Of a DNA stretch of 64,000 bases, positions 22,932 through 47,086 are shown one piece after another. Within the stretch, counting starts at the first letter, position 1; every line of letters starts with the position of its first letter. The DNA comes from Liolophura sinensis (lineage: Eukaryota; Mollusca; Polyplacophora; Chitonida; Chitonidae). The notes under the pieces are model-generated. The model did no database searches and was not told the origin of the DNA. It saw only the letters and a program-made list of their open reading frames with translations. The position numbers were made by a program, and so were the translations under genes. The stretch is taken from assembly GCF_032854445.1 (NCBI RefSeq), contig NC_088303.1:7941501-8005500 (forward strand). The letters are read 5' to 3'.

Positions 22932-23170
22932 GGGCCCGGTTGTTCAAAACCGGTTTAAGACTTAATACCAGAATTCACCTTAAGCCAAGACTTGAATTTT
23001 GTACTTATCGTACACAAACGTGTACCAGTATATTAAATATGAGCTAAAACTTCTGCTGTTATACTTTGACTTTGAAGAACGGCATTGGCTGATGAGTTTG
23101 GCTAAAATTTTAAACATAAAATATGACTTAATACCAGTGTTAGATAATACACTTTCTAACAACTGGGCCC
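22932..23170. mobile_element. MITE-like element with GGGCCC inverted ends (239 bp)
   Basis: The left end GGGCCCGGTTGTTCAAAA and the reverse complement of the right end, GGGCCCAGTTGTTAGAAA, agree at 15 of 18 positions. GACTTAATACCAG occurs twice inside (near 22966 and 23125). No protein is encoded. A target duplication is not clear, so the superfamily cannot be fixed. Confidence 0.65.
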
Positions 23171-23540
23171 AGGTTGTGAAGGTATAAGCTGACATGATCT
23201 TAGAAATATAAAAGATAGAGCAATTAAGTCTATGCCAGTAGCACTGCGTGTCCGGTCTCTTGTCAGTTTATCTCAGTTAGGGTTTTATTCCAACGGCTCA
23301 TGTATATACTTAAAAACTCTTACAACACACACTCCATAAACACCAAAAGCTTACCGCGAAAGAAAGATGACAACACCGACACATTCCTATAATGAGACAA
23401 TTTTGCTGTCCCTTTAAGATTAACATGTTATACGCCTGATGGAACATCCAAGAGAGAGTGGAGAGCATTTCATCCTTATTTGATCCAAAATTTACCATAT
23501 ATGGAATGCCTGTATAAAGGATATGACGTCGTTAGAACTT

Positions 23541-23606
23541 TTATCCTACCGTCGTATAAGTGAAGTATTCTTGAGTATGGCGTAAAAAGCCAATCAAATA
23601 TATAAA
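23541..23606 (+). mobile_element. Short SINE end (family A) with 8-bp target duplication
   Basis: Only 66 bp: CCGTCGTATAAGTGAAGTAT to the A/T-rich end. Direct repeats tagaactt lie at 23533-23540 and 23607-23614. Confidence 0.8.
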
Positions 23607-24224
23607 TAGAACTTGTATGCAGTCCGATACCTTGCATGGGAACCATAAATTTGACAAAGTCAGCCACGGTATACATTGGAAAATACTTTTTCAGTTACCT
23701 TCAGCTGGTGTGGTTTGGCTTTTCTCCTGTTATCTGTAAGTCGTTGAAACAAACCAGTTCCACCAGTTGTAAAAGAGAGTAAGCTAACTGACCTCAATAT
23801 GAACTCGTGTATGAATTTGGATATGAATGAAGAAATGAATGATTTAGGGCTAAGACCACAACGGCGCATTTAGTCATAGCGTGTCAAGAACTTAATACAA
23901 CCAGGAGACAATACACCATGATATATCTTTTGACACCAGAATAAAACATTAAAAATATGAGAACAAATGCGTTACAATCAGCTAAAACAATAAAAATCAT
24001 TTGAAATCCGAAACCCATGCACATTTAACATATATGTATATACAGTACCGTAATGTGTTGAAGACTATCTTTTATATATTTTTACATCACATCGTTAGCG
24101 AAGCTATAGGCCCTGTTTTGTTCAGCGGGCCCACGTGGAAAGCTCTGTAAGTTAAAGTCGTCTTTTACACTAAGCTTGCCTAGGTTGATGGAGTTTTTGT
24201 GTTTTCCCGTCGGAGACACCGCTG

Positions 24225-24425
24225 GGATTTGATTTGATTCGATCTGATTGCTTTAACACCAACCTCACGAATTTTTCACTTATACGATGGCGGTCAGTAT
24301 TATGGGTGGAAGAAACCCCCGAGATCTGACAAGTAACTGATGAACTCTCCCACATATGGCGTACAGATATGCACGCCATAATTATGGAAGACATGGTCTT
24401 CAATCAACCTCATCAAGGCCAACAC
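24225..24425 (-). mobile_element. Dispersed repeat family D copy
   Basis: It shares with 56255-56520 the order: a CACTTATACGATGGCGGTCAG-type core, a CATATGGCGTACAGATATGCAC segment, ATGGTCTTCA and a CAAGGCCAA end. A shorter relative lies at 41625-41745. The core resembles the family A SINE end but the rest differs, so it is probably another SINE family on the minus strand. Confidence 0.55.
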
Positions 24426-25131
24426 AATTAAGCAATGAAAGCGGAGTCATCTACACATTCCTTGCTCAATTATAAACGCCGGGTTTGCACCCACGTCTCG
24501 TGTGTCCCAGCGCATGAAAGGCATCAAGGAAATGAACCTTATTTTCAACACATTACGGTACATATTCTTTTACGTTCACATTTATATGCAAACCGGCCTT
24601 TTCTAGTTAGTTGCTTCAGCGTTTAATTACCTGCGTGCTAAATATGAAGTTTTTATTGAAGCGATTTTACTTCTGTTGCGATAACGTCGTTTATATGTAG
24701 TTAAATGTTACTGGTTCAAGTCGGTTGCCTTGGAATTGCTTGTTTGGATCGCTTCAGCTCCAGTTAAACTAGGATATTAGCTCACTGCGGTATAAAACCA
24801 TATACCAAAAATAATAATACCGTTCTGAAATGATACCGTGTTCACATCCTTCAAACTTGTCATCGTGAGCTTTTTTGAAATCGACATTGAAACCAAAACT
24901 TTTTACAGAAACAGTTCAGATTAAATGTGTCCCGTACCTTAATGCTTTGAAGTGAATTGCAATCACGTTGTACATGCGACAGACTGAGGGACGACGTAAA
25001 ATGCCTAGAGGATAAGAAAACCCAAATGAAAATCTATGAACATTAACTAAATGCCATTCACGCTGTACGAACGCCTTAAGATATGACTGGATTAAGGTGA
25101 ACATAAGAGTGCTAGTCTTCAGCCATTTCTG

Positions 25132-25450
25132 ACCGCCCCAGATAGCACAGTTGGTAGAGTGTCCGTGTCGGGTACGGTAGATCCACGGTCAATCCTGGGT
25201 CGGGTCACACCTAAGCCCTTAAAAAAGAGGAAGTTGTAACTTCCTCGCTTGGCGTTCAGAGTTGGCTTGGGCGGGGCAGCTTACTTGCCTTCGGTAAGTC
25301 ATTTCAGTGAAGACGCTCTAGATAAAAGAGCGGTGGAAATCCATCCTGCAACAAGGAGGCACATTACATACACTCTAAGGACTCTTCCGTCATCATATGA
25401 CTGAAAAATTGTTAAACACGACGTTAAACCTCAATCACTCACTCACTCAA
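25132..25450 (+). mobile_element. Full-length tRNA-derived SINE (family B) with 9-bp target duplication
   Basis: The head has an A-box-like TAGCACAGTTGGTAGAGTG and a B-box-like GGTCAATCCTGGGTC. The body follows and the 3' end is a (CACT)n run after GACGTTAAACCTCAATCACT. Direct repeats ccatttctg lie at 25123-25131 and 25451-25459. The head does not pair into a working tRNA and lacks an encoded mature 3' end. Confidence 0.85.
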
Positions 25451-25556
25451 CCATTTCTGTCCACGTACTTCCTGTGGGATATTTCGACCACGTTAGTGAA
25501 GATTAATGTTACATATACGCATGCATAAAGCCTTTGGATTGTAAAATAAGCATTGA

Positions 25557-26055
25557 TGTGGTCGAACTTGTGGTGGGCAAAGACACCCGGACTAGCGAAG
25601 CCATTCCACTCCTTTCATATCGAGTTCCATTTTAACCCCTTCATCAGACTCCAACCCATTCCATTCATTTGCTGTCGGCGTCCATTAACCTCTTCATGGG
25701 ACTCGAATCCATTTTATTCATTTTAGCCAGACAGTGAACTCTTTTAGCCCGATCTATAGAAAATATAAAAGAAAGGTGCTCATAGAGCCATTCTCGGGCC
25801 GAAAAACTCATTCCTTGCGTTGGAAACTGTAACAGTTCAGCGAAGCTGCTTTTGTAAAGGGAACTAACCCCCTTGGTATTAATTAGATGGGGATAACTTG
25901 GGTTGAGGAGAAGGTTAGAGAGAAAGTCAGCGGGAGGTAAAAGCAGGTTTTTGTGTTGTAGAAGGACCACTGTTAATTGTATTATCGCTCGACATTAAAA
26001 GTTACTTGAGAACTAAGACTGTATTGATGGATCATGAGAGTGAGGCTACGTAACA
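25557..26055 (+). repeat. 5' LTR of a Gypsy-type element (left border inferred)
   Basis: The part 25875-26055 matches 30142-30324. The left border was placed at TGTGGTCGAAC and the right at GTAACA, giving the usual TG...CA ends. TATAAAA at 25764-25770 could be the promoter. Immediately downstream, TGGTGGAGAATCCCGG (about 26060-26075) is a plausible tRNA primer-binding site. Only the right 180 bp are confirmed by the second LTR. Confidence 0.65.
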
Positions 26056-26436
26056 ATTGGTGGAGAATCCCGGCTCCTGTGTTTTCATTGCCGATGAGAA
26101 CCTGCATAGCCTAACACTAGCTTCGTCGTCGTCCAGTGTCCAGTAAGGAACGGTCCTGAAAATGAACTACATAATATTACGTGTCTAGTCTCAAGAGGAC
26201 TAACGAGCCTTTCACATATTGCTTCGAACAGTGGAAAATGCATGCAATTTGATAACTGGACTGAACTCATGAACCTGTGTTCCCCGTCAAGTGACCTCAT
26301 TCCTGTGGCCCGTGCGATTCTGTGTGCTTTACACTGCTTTCCTGGCAACACAATCAACCCGAAATGCCACGATACCAAGGTCACCGCAAGTCTAGTGAAT
26401 TAAAAGATGACTTTTAACAACTTATAAAGGCTATGA

Positions 26437-26907
26437 GTGCTCAAACCACTAAGGCTGTTAATCGCACTCCATCACTGGCTAAATATCAAACCTGACATTT
26501 TGCCCTACCAACTGAAGACGCTCGCGTGGCTTGAATCTTTCAAATCCTGGGTGCAGCTGACAAAGATGCCAACTGACAGCGTCGCTCACAGGATGCGACT
26601 GATTCCTCTCGGTCCTGCCTTGACCTGGCTCGACTCTGAGTCCGGTGATATCGAGTCAGACCCTACAGCTCTTGAAGAAGCCTTCATGCATTATTTCTCC
26701 AACAGCCAGTCGTCCTGTGGCGTGGAACAGCAGCTGTATCACACACATATGGAAACTTGTGAACTATTAGAAACTTACATATGTGATATTATTTCTAAAT
26801 GTCAGCGCCTAGAAAAAAGTGACAGTGAGCAAATGAACGCCCTCGTTCGAGGTTTACCATCATCAATTCGTGCTGTTGTCATTCAACAACGGCTGCCTGG
26901 CGTATGA
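26437..26907 (+). pseudogene. Retrotransposon gag remnant
   Basis: A frame of about 156 codons has gag-like features: a capsid-type helical region with KTLAWLESFKSWVQL, LIPLGPALTWLD and ALVRGLPSSIRAVV. A degenerate zinc-knuckle-like stretch (ICG...YIAKACY) appears near 27120-27160 after stops. Not functional. Confidence 0.65.
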
Positions 26908-27435
26908 ATCTATACGCCTAACCACTAATTTCACTGCCATATGACAATTCTCCGTCCACTAAAGTAGGGGGCAGATTTTGACAGTATTGGCAGTCCACTG
27001 GAGGCACAGGCAAATAAATTAACAGGCATGGGTCAAGAAAATGGCTGAGATACAGTTACAGAACCAGGAGACTGTGGCTGCAGCAAATGTTCGTGCTGCT
27101 CAAACACGCGAACCCTACCAAATTTGCGGTTAATCTAAATATATTGCCAAGGCCTGTTACCTGTATACACGCGGCCCTCGTGACCTCGGTAGAGCGCCAA
27201 CAGAGGTAACAGCAATTTCTTGCGCTGTAACGAGCCTGGTCATTAAGCCCACAATTGTCCTGTGACTATTTCTGGCAATGGCGGGGCGTTTGTCGGAAAT
27301 TCAGTCCCAGTTTCAAATTATATTTTATAAAGCGCCATGTGCTAACATTCATGTCTCTTACTGCAAAATTTCCTACCTCTTAGCATTGGTAATAATACTG
27401 TTCATACTTCGGTTGATAATGATGCAGACTTATGT

Positions 27436-27669
27436 GTGGCCCAAGTATTGAATAAATGTAAACTACTCAGTGACATGAATGTCATAAAACCAGATAAATC
27501 TCACAATTTTGTAGCAAATTCTCAGAAAACGCCAATAGTGCGTATGATACATGTTCAAGCTACATTGTGTAACACTGTTGTACATACCAAGTTCAACTTA
27601 GTAGATGGGTTTAGCCCTGATTACATATTTGGTTTTGATTTTCTTAAATTGTTACATTGCTTTCATTGA
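27436..27669 (+). pseudogene. Retrotransposon protease-region remnant
   Basis: A short frame ends in FNLVDGFSPDYIFGFDFLKL, which resembles the strand pattern of an aspartic protease ending in an I(L/I)GxDFL motif. The catalytic DT/SG motif is not recognisable (VDGFS in its place). Confidence 0.5.
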
Positions 27670-28261
27670 TTATGATAAAGGTAAATTTTAAATTTGATCC
27701 TCGTCGCTACACTGCTGCCACAGCTGATTTTGTTGTACCTGCTAAATCAGAATGTGTTGGTTTGGATAAATCAGAGGACCTGCATTGCCAGAACATGTAG
27801 TGGGTATAACAACAGGCCCTCAGCACTCACTCGGTGAAGGTTTGTTACCAGGGAAAGCTTTGTGTTCTGTAAATGCCAATACCGTTGTACATTAATATGT
27901 AAATCTATCTGAGGAGCCTGTCAATATCACAAAAGGTACTGTGTTAGGCAGATTTGTGCGTCTGTCATCAAATGAAGTCGTTTCTAGTTTTGAAAATGAC
28001 ACTTATAAAAATGTAAACATTAGTGCTGCCACGAAACAGGTGAAACGTTGTGAAAGGAGTGTCGAAAAATGAAATGTTGATAATTCTACTAACGCTGTTT
28101 CACATATATCCCATGTCAGCATGGGTGTAGAAAATTCACCTAAATCTCGCTGTGGTTTACCCAACTGGACAATGTCAAAAACTTAGTTGCTGAGTCCATT
28201 GATGTGTTTATGACAAGTTCTGAGTTAGAAAGGTTTGATATTATCAAACATAAAATCGAAA

Positions 28262-28745
28262 TTGCCCCAAATATAAAGTCTATTCGTCACCGTGCATATA
28301 GGCTACCACCACAGCAAAAGATTGTTCTACAAAACATGATCAGGGTGTGACTGAAAACTCTGTGAGCCCGTGGGCTGTGCCCTGTTTACTTGAGAAAAAG
28401 AAAGACAACAATTCTTTTCGCCTCGTTGTGGACTACCGTCACTTATATCAAGTGACTCAGTTGGACTCACACCCTTTACCACAAGAGGCTCTTCATGGAC
28501 TTGGCGCTCAGAAACCGCAGTATTTTAGCTGTTTGGACTTACAAGATGTTTTTAACCAGTTAGTTATTGATGAACAGTCTCGACCATTCACGGCATTCCG
28601 TACCCACCTCGGACTACATCAGTACAAAAGACTGCCGATGGGCCTGAAAAATAGTCCAGTCACCTTTCAGCGTCTGATGAAAGCGGTCATGAGAGATTCA
28701 GCATGGACTAAACTTTTAGTTTATATGGACAAGTTGGTCGTTTAG
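28262..28745 (+). pseudogene. Retrotransposon reverse-transcriptase remnant
   Basis: Read in pieces: SIRHRAYRLPPQQ (28280-28320), then a frame break. The open part 28347-28745 has SPWAVPCLLEKKKDN, FRLVVDYRHLYQVT, YFSCLDLQDVFNQL, FRTHLGLHQYKRLPMGLKNS and YMDKLVV. The last is the active-site segment, where one of the two catalytic Asp residues is replaced by Lys. A stop follows. Confidence 0.9.
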
Positions 28746-29093
28746 CCGGGAAGTGTTTGGTAGGCTCCGTTCAGGGAAACTGAAACTGAAACCACAGAAG
28801 TCCTTTTTATTTAAACGGAAAATTCACCACTTGAAACATATTGTGTGCGCTGACGGTATACTTTCAGATCCCGCTAAAGTGTCAGCAGTATGAGACTATC
28901 CTGTACCCACATGTATTAAAGGCTTGCGCGCATGCCATGGCCTCTCCGGGCTTAACAGACGATGTATTGCTGACTACTCAAAGATTGTCCACCCGCTGTG
29001 CCGGTTCATACAGACAGGACTCCATTTGTCTGGACGCCGGAACACTAATCTGCCTTCGACCATCTTAAGGAACGCCTTAAGTCTGCTCCCATC

Positions 29094-29513
29094 ATGGCAT
29101 ACCCTGATCAAAATTTGCCCTTCGGGTTATATACAGACGCTAATAGATTTGCTTTTGGTACCGTTTTAACCCATGTTCAAAACGGCACTGAACGTGCAAT
29201 TGGCCACGATGGACGTTCGTTGAACGCCGCGAAACAAAACTATGGATTTACAGAAAAAGAGTATCTGGGACTTGTCCTTGGTGTTAAACATTTTGACTAT
29301 CTGTTGCGTTATAGCGAGTTTACCGTCATTGTTGATCTCCAAGCCCTACTGTGGTTGCTGTCAATAAAAGAACCTTCCGGCCGTTTAGCACGTTGGGTTG
29401 CCTTCTTACAACCGTATTTATATGCTGTTGAGTATAGACATGGACGTGTTCATAGCAACGCCGATGCGTTAAGCCGCCGCACATATGAACTTTCCTCTGA
29501 CAAGACAAATTAG
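29094..29513 (+). pseudogene. Retrotransposon RNase H remnant
   Basis: A 139-codon open part with LYTDANRFAFGTVL, NYGFTEKEYLGLVLGVKHFD, FTVIVDLQALLWLL and VEYRHGRVHSNADALSRR. These are the Gypsy RNase H landmarks, including the TD and E positions of the active site. It is out of frame with the RT remnant. Confidence 0.88.
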
Positions 29514-29589
29514 CCGTCTCAATCAGAGCCCCCCCCCCCTCTCTCAATCGGAGCCACTACCCCACCCCCCCACCCCACTCCCAATCCGA

Positions 29590-30150
29590 CAATTACGACA
29601 TTAACAGGACATTGGAACGGACGCGTCAGAAGTATTACTGGCCTGGAATGTGCGGTCACGTTATTCAGTTCCGGTATGTGAACTCCTGTGACACACCTGT
29701 GACATACCTGTCGCAAATGTCCAGCCCATCCTGTCAAAGCACAAGTGATCTTTATGCCTGTGAGTGACACATTTGAACGCGTGAGCACCGATATTCTCCG
29801 ACCACTGCCACAATGTCGCAACAATGGAAACAAGTACATAACTGTGTTTGTAGACTATTTGACCAAGTTTGAAGAACTCATTGCTGTACCGAGTGCTGGC
29901 CACAAGAGTGGCCCGGGTTTTTGTAAACAACATTGTGTGTCGTCATGGTTTGCCGCTCTATCTACATTCAGACAGAGGCACCAACTATTTGTCGAGTGTT
30001 AAGACAGAAACCTACAAGTTGCTTCAGACCAAGAAAACGCAAACTATTGCCTATCATCCCCAGTGTAATGGGCAGTGAGCGTTTTATGTCAATCATACTG
30101 GCCTCCCTTGCTAAATCTGTTGCTGAAAATCAGGACACATCGGTATTAAT
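29590..30150 (+). pseudogene. Retrotransposon integrase remnant
   Basis: Pieces in different frames show TRQKYYWPGM (zinc-domain end), FERVSTDILRPLPQ, YITVFVDYLTKFEELIAVP, CRHGLPLYLHSDRGTNYLSS and TIAYHPQCNGQ followed by an in-frame stop. The core catalytic Asp positions are visible but the frame is broken several times. The C-terminal part is missing. Confidence 0.85.
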
Positions 30151-30324
30151 TTAGAAGTGGGTAACTATTGGTTGATGAGAGGGTTAGACAGGAAGTTAGC
30201 AGGAGGGTAACAGCAGGTTTTGTTTTGTAGAAGGATTACTGTTAATTGTATTATCGTTCGACATTAAAAGCTACTTAAGAACCAAGACTGTGTTGATGGA
30301 TCACGAGAGAGAGGCTAAGTAAAA
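30142..30324 (+). repeat. 3' LTR, left part deleted
   Basis: It matches 25875-26055 from GGTATTAATT to CTAAGTAAAA with scattered differences. The upstream part of the 5' LTR has no partner here, so the deletion that removed the integrase end also removed the LTR start. Confidence 0.8.
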
Positions 30325-32684
30325 CTACACGCCGTGGTCTGTGTGAGCCAAAGCCAAGATACGTGTCCAGTCCAACGAGACCCACCACTTTCCACAGGAC
30401 ACCTACCTAGCTATCATGTTGGCTGGGTCTGATCTGCTGACTTGCCGAAATGTCATGCCAGTTTTGGGTCTTTCACCTTCTATACACTCCCAGGGGTCTC
30501 TTGTCTTTTGAAGACTTTCGGCTATGTTTTATATTTTCTAAAACGCTCAGTCGGACCTTGATGGATTTATCAATGTATTCATATATTTGACTGACGCTAA
30601 ACCCCGTACACTGGAGAATATTTCACTCAGAGCGTATCGCGGTGCATGGTTAGTGTTACAGGTGTATGACATAGATGCCAACTGCATAGGGTAAAACCAG
30701 AGCAGTGATGACAGTGTGATAGTAAGTACATTTGTACACATGTCAGGTGAAATCCGGTCTCAGGGTTTTATAAAACCAGACAGAGCTTGGGGGAACTATC
30801 ACGTCGCGTTAAGTGTTAGGCAAGCCTCGTGACTTTACCCCATGGGAGTCTAAGAGGAAAGTGGGTTCAAATCCTCGTCCCTCACTGGTCATGATTTAGT
30901 GAACTTTCGGAATAAATCATCAAAAGACAATTTTGCATTTCAGGGGTCAACCAAAATGGACGTTCCACGTCAATGATCGCAAGGTCAATTGCCAAATAAC
31001 GTTCGACATAAATTATAAAAACACCACGGAAGGATATAAAGTTGATGCAAATTCAGAAAAGCAGTCAACAGTTTTAAAGGATCTTGGAAGGATGAGTGAA
31101 TGAAATCAGTATCCAAATTGTGTACTTTGCTTGTTTTTAATTTTTCCATAATCAAAGTATTATCTCGGTTGTGCGTTGATTGCAACTGTATCCAACGTGG
31201 CGATCTACTTCAGCGCTACTGAGATACATATTTTATTATCGACTAGTGTCATGTATGAGCCATGATGGTGAACGATGACAAGTGTCAGATTTATATGAGA
31301 GGAAAGGAAGGCCCTTTACCTGGTAAACACCAGGACTTCAGGCTGCAAACCATAACGAGCGCGGGAGTATTTCGAACAATCGACTCCATATTGGCCAAGT
31401 AACAATTACCTTGTTATTGCAGCTTACTTTGATGAGATGGTTTCGAATTCGAATCCAACTCACGTCAGATCCTGTTTTTTTAAGTTTCTTAAATAATGAG
31501 GTTTCCTGGTTTCTGGTCGGCTTCCTTATTTGCCTTATTTCTGCGGACACAATGATTTCATATGCTGCTAAGGAAGGAAAAGCACCCAAGCGATAGCGAT
31601 GGAATAATTTTCAGTTTTTAATTAAATACCGTGCAGCCTAACTTGTGGTCGTTTTTTTCATTCAGTGGGAGATCCCAATGATTTTCTGAAACTTGCAACT
31701 AGCCTTTATGAGAGCCGGGAATTCAGTTGAATTTCTGTGCTGTGTTAAGGGATAAAAACTATACTTTATAAAATTGTCAAGTTTGGTAATTCCCTCCGGC
31801 GGTGCTTGGCATACACTGTATAAAAGTTTTACCAAAAACTGGCCAGCCCGGTGTCAGTACACTGTAACCAGATGGACTGTCGATTTCGACATTTTTGACA
31901 TGCTAATTCAGTGAGGAAACACGATAAAAGTCAGCATTGTGACTTGGTGAGGTTATGACCTGAAAAATGTTAAAAACACCTTGGAATCCAAGAAAAAGAA
32001 AGAAAGAACGGGACAACAATCTTTTTCTTCATACGTCGTGTGAAGCGAAGTGTGAACAAGGGTAGTTTTAATGGTAGTTTACATGTAGCTACTCTGAGCC
32101 ACCAACATCATTAACAGTTAAAAACAAGTGACAAAATACACAGCCCGTGAAGTTTTGGTGGGAGATAATTAGAACCCATTATACTTCATGCAAGACTACA
32201 TGAAAGGTTATTGAAGCTATGTACACTGCTTACTGCCATCAAGGTCTCCAAGAAAACTGCAGGCAGGGCAACCTCGACAATGCCATGCCTGGGGACAAGG
32301 CTGAACCAACGGCCTGTGAGTCCTAATGGTGATGCCACGACATAGTACCAGTTTAAACAGGCTAGCCGTAACACTCACCAAAAATTTTTTTTTTATCACA
32401 CTATGCAATCTTGCCGGCAATGCAGGCAATATCAAATGATTTCACACTGAGAAATCCAAATTATTCAAGGATATCTTCTTTCACTGCATCCTTTCATACA
32501 ATACATAGTTAAGGGCAATACCTTAACAGGTGTCAAGTCCAAGTAACACGGACCAACACAGAGGAAGTGCATTTTAAGTTTGCAATTGTAAGCACCAGAG
32601 TAAGACCACATTCTACTTTCAATGTTACTGGTTGCTTGCTGCAAGTAAATTAATAAAAAAAATAACAAGAAACATGAATGTTAT
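30325..32684. other. Spacer between the LTR element and the KLHDC4 stop codon
   Basis: It includes the KLHDC4 3' UTR at its right side. A diverged minus-strand SINE end lies near 30563-30640 (TTTGACTGACGCTAAACCCC, GAGAATATTTCACTC), and a tRNA-like B-box segment (GGGTTCAAATCCT) near 30860-30873. The rest is unrecognised. Confidence 0.55.
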
Positions 32685-45994
<13,310 letters not shown>

Positions 45995-46573
45995 GTTCTG
46001 TGAAATCAAATCGTGGATTTTCCACGCAAAAATGACATTACATGGGTTCCAAAAGCAACAAGTTTGACACTCTGCTGATGTTGTTGTTGCTACAGAAGCT
46101 GGCACGTGGGTAGATGGGGAAACCTTCTGTTTACTATCGACAGTTCTATATCCGGAGGGATTCCGATTTTTCTCCGGCGGTTCGGATACCGCGATGCACC
46201 CGCATGAAGTTTCAACAGTGTTATTTTGATTACCGCCCCTTGACAGATTTGGCAGATAAACCTAGAACGGATTGCATCACGTGTGATAAATATGCACTTC
46301 GATTATTGTTGTTACGCACTATTCCGTGTATTAGAATACCTTTTGCAGAGCTTTAAAATAGCTAAGTAATACGATCTACATAGTGTATAATTTTATTACC
46401 TAAAATGAAACACTTGCTCCACTCGAAATAAATGTCTGTGAGAATTATGATTGGTCAATTTCTTAAAGTGCCCGGATATTCTATATCGGTGTTTTCCTAG
46501 GCAGGTACAAATGGAGACTGTAAGTTAGCGAAAATTCCAGCCAAATTTCTATGTTTGGCTGTATTTAATTACG
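45995..46573. promoter_or_regulatory. Shared head-to-head promoter region of KLHDC4 and the ZCCHC14-like gene
   Basis: The two start codons point away from each other and are 579 bp apart, so both transcription starts must lie here or in upstream non-coding exons. The interval contains two CACGTG E-boxes (46103-46108 and 46278-46283) and an ATTGG (inverted CCAAT) at 46450-46454, and no TATA box at an obvious distance. A perfect TGACGTCA CRE-type site lies nearby in KLHDC4 intron 1 at 45761-45768. The transcription start sites cannot be fixed from sequence. Confidence 0.5.
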
Positions 46574-47086
46574 ATGGTTTGTGTGGAAGAATTATGCTCA
46601 ATATTTAAAAATTTACATCCGCACAGGAGAATAGAACTGATGTGCGGATTGCTGCAGTGTTGTGTTCCACTCGAGCTGCGATTCATCGGATCGTATGTGG
46701 AAAACCTTGGACGAAGAGACTTTCACTATCTACGAGAATACGAACTGAAAGCAAATAGCTGTCCAGAAATCAACAAGCTGTTTGAAGCCAGTGAAGATGT
46801 CATTCGTCGCAAGTTGGCTGTTTATTTATCACTGCTGCATACATCGAATTCTACTTGTTCCAAACTCTGTTTTGATCTCCTGATATCGTTGAACACATAT
46901 TTGATACCAACATATGCTTCGCCATGTAAAAAAGCAAGCCTTGATGTGATGTTAGAGTTGTTGACAGTTCTTGTCATGGGAATTAATCACCCTGCCTTCA
47001 CATTTGAACAGCGAATTCGTCTGTTTGAGATATACAGCTGGCTGAAAGCTAGAGCTGAACGCTTACCTCCGATGTCAATGGACAAG
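46574..47086 (+). CDS. ZCCHC14: ZCCHC14-like exon 1: conserved N-terminal region
   Basis: ATG at 46574, then 171 codons; the donor is GTAAGA at 47087. The frame MVCVEELCSIFKNLHPHRRI aligns in position with the start of human ZCCHC14, so this ATG is probably the true start. The region is rich in Leu and Cys and looks all-helical. The exon ends LPPMSMDK in frame 0. Confidence 0.93.

Larger units (their letters stand above)
19690..25131. other. Spacer after junctophilin, including its 3' UTR
   Basis: The first several hundred bases must be 3' UTR, but no clear AATAAA was found, so its end is unknown. An ATTAAA occurs at 21479-21484. The spacer holds a MITE (22932-23170), a SINE end (23541-23606) and a family D repeat (24225-24425). 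Open frames at 19572-19865 and 19869-20219 look like chance frames in the last exon and UTR. Confidence 0.6.
25557..30324 (+). mobile_element. Decayed Gypsy/Ty3-type LTR retrotransposon
   Basis: The order LTR, gag, protease, reverse transcriptase, RNase H, integrase, LTR is that of Gypsy elements. Every coding part is broken by stops or frameshifts. The integrase end and the left part of the 3' LTR appear deleted. At 4.8 kb it is close to the family's usual size. It lies between the convergent JPH and KLHDC4 genes and is not expected to make protein. Confidence 0.85.
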
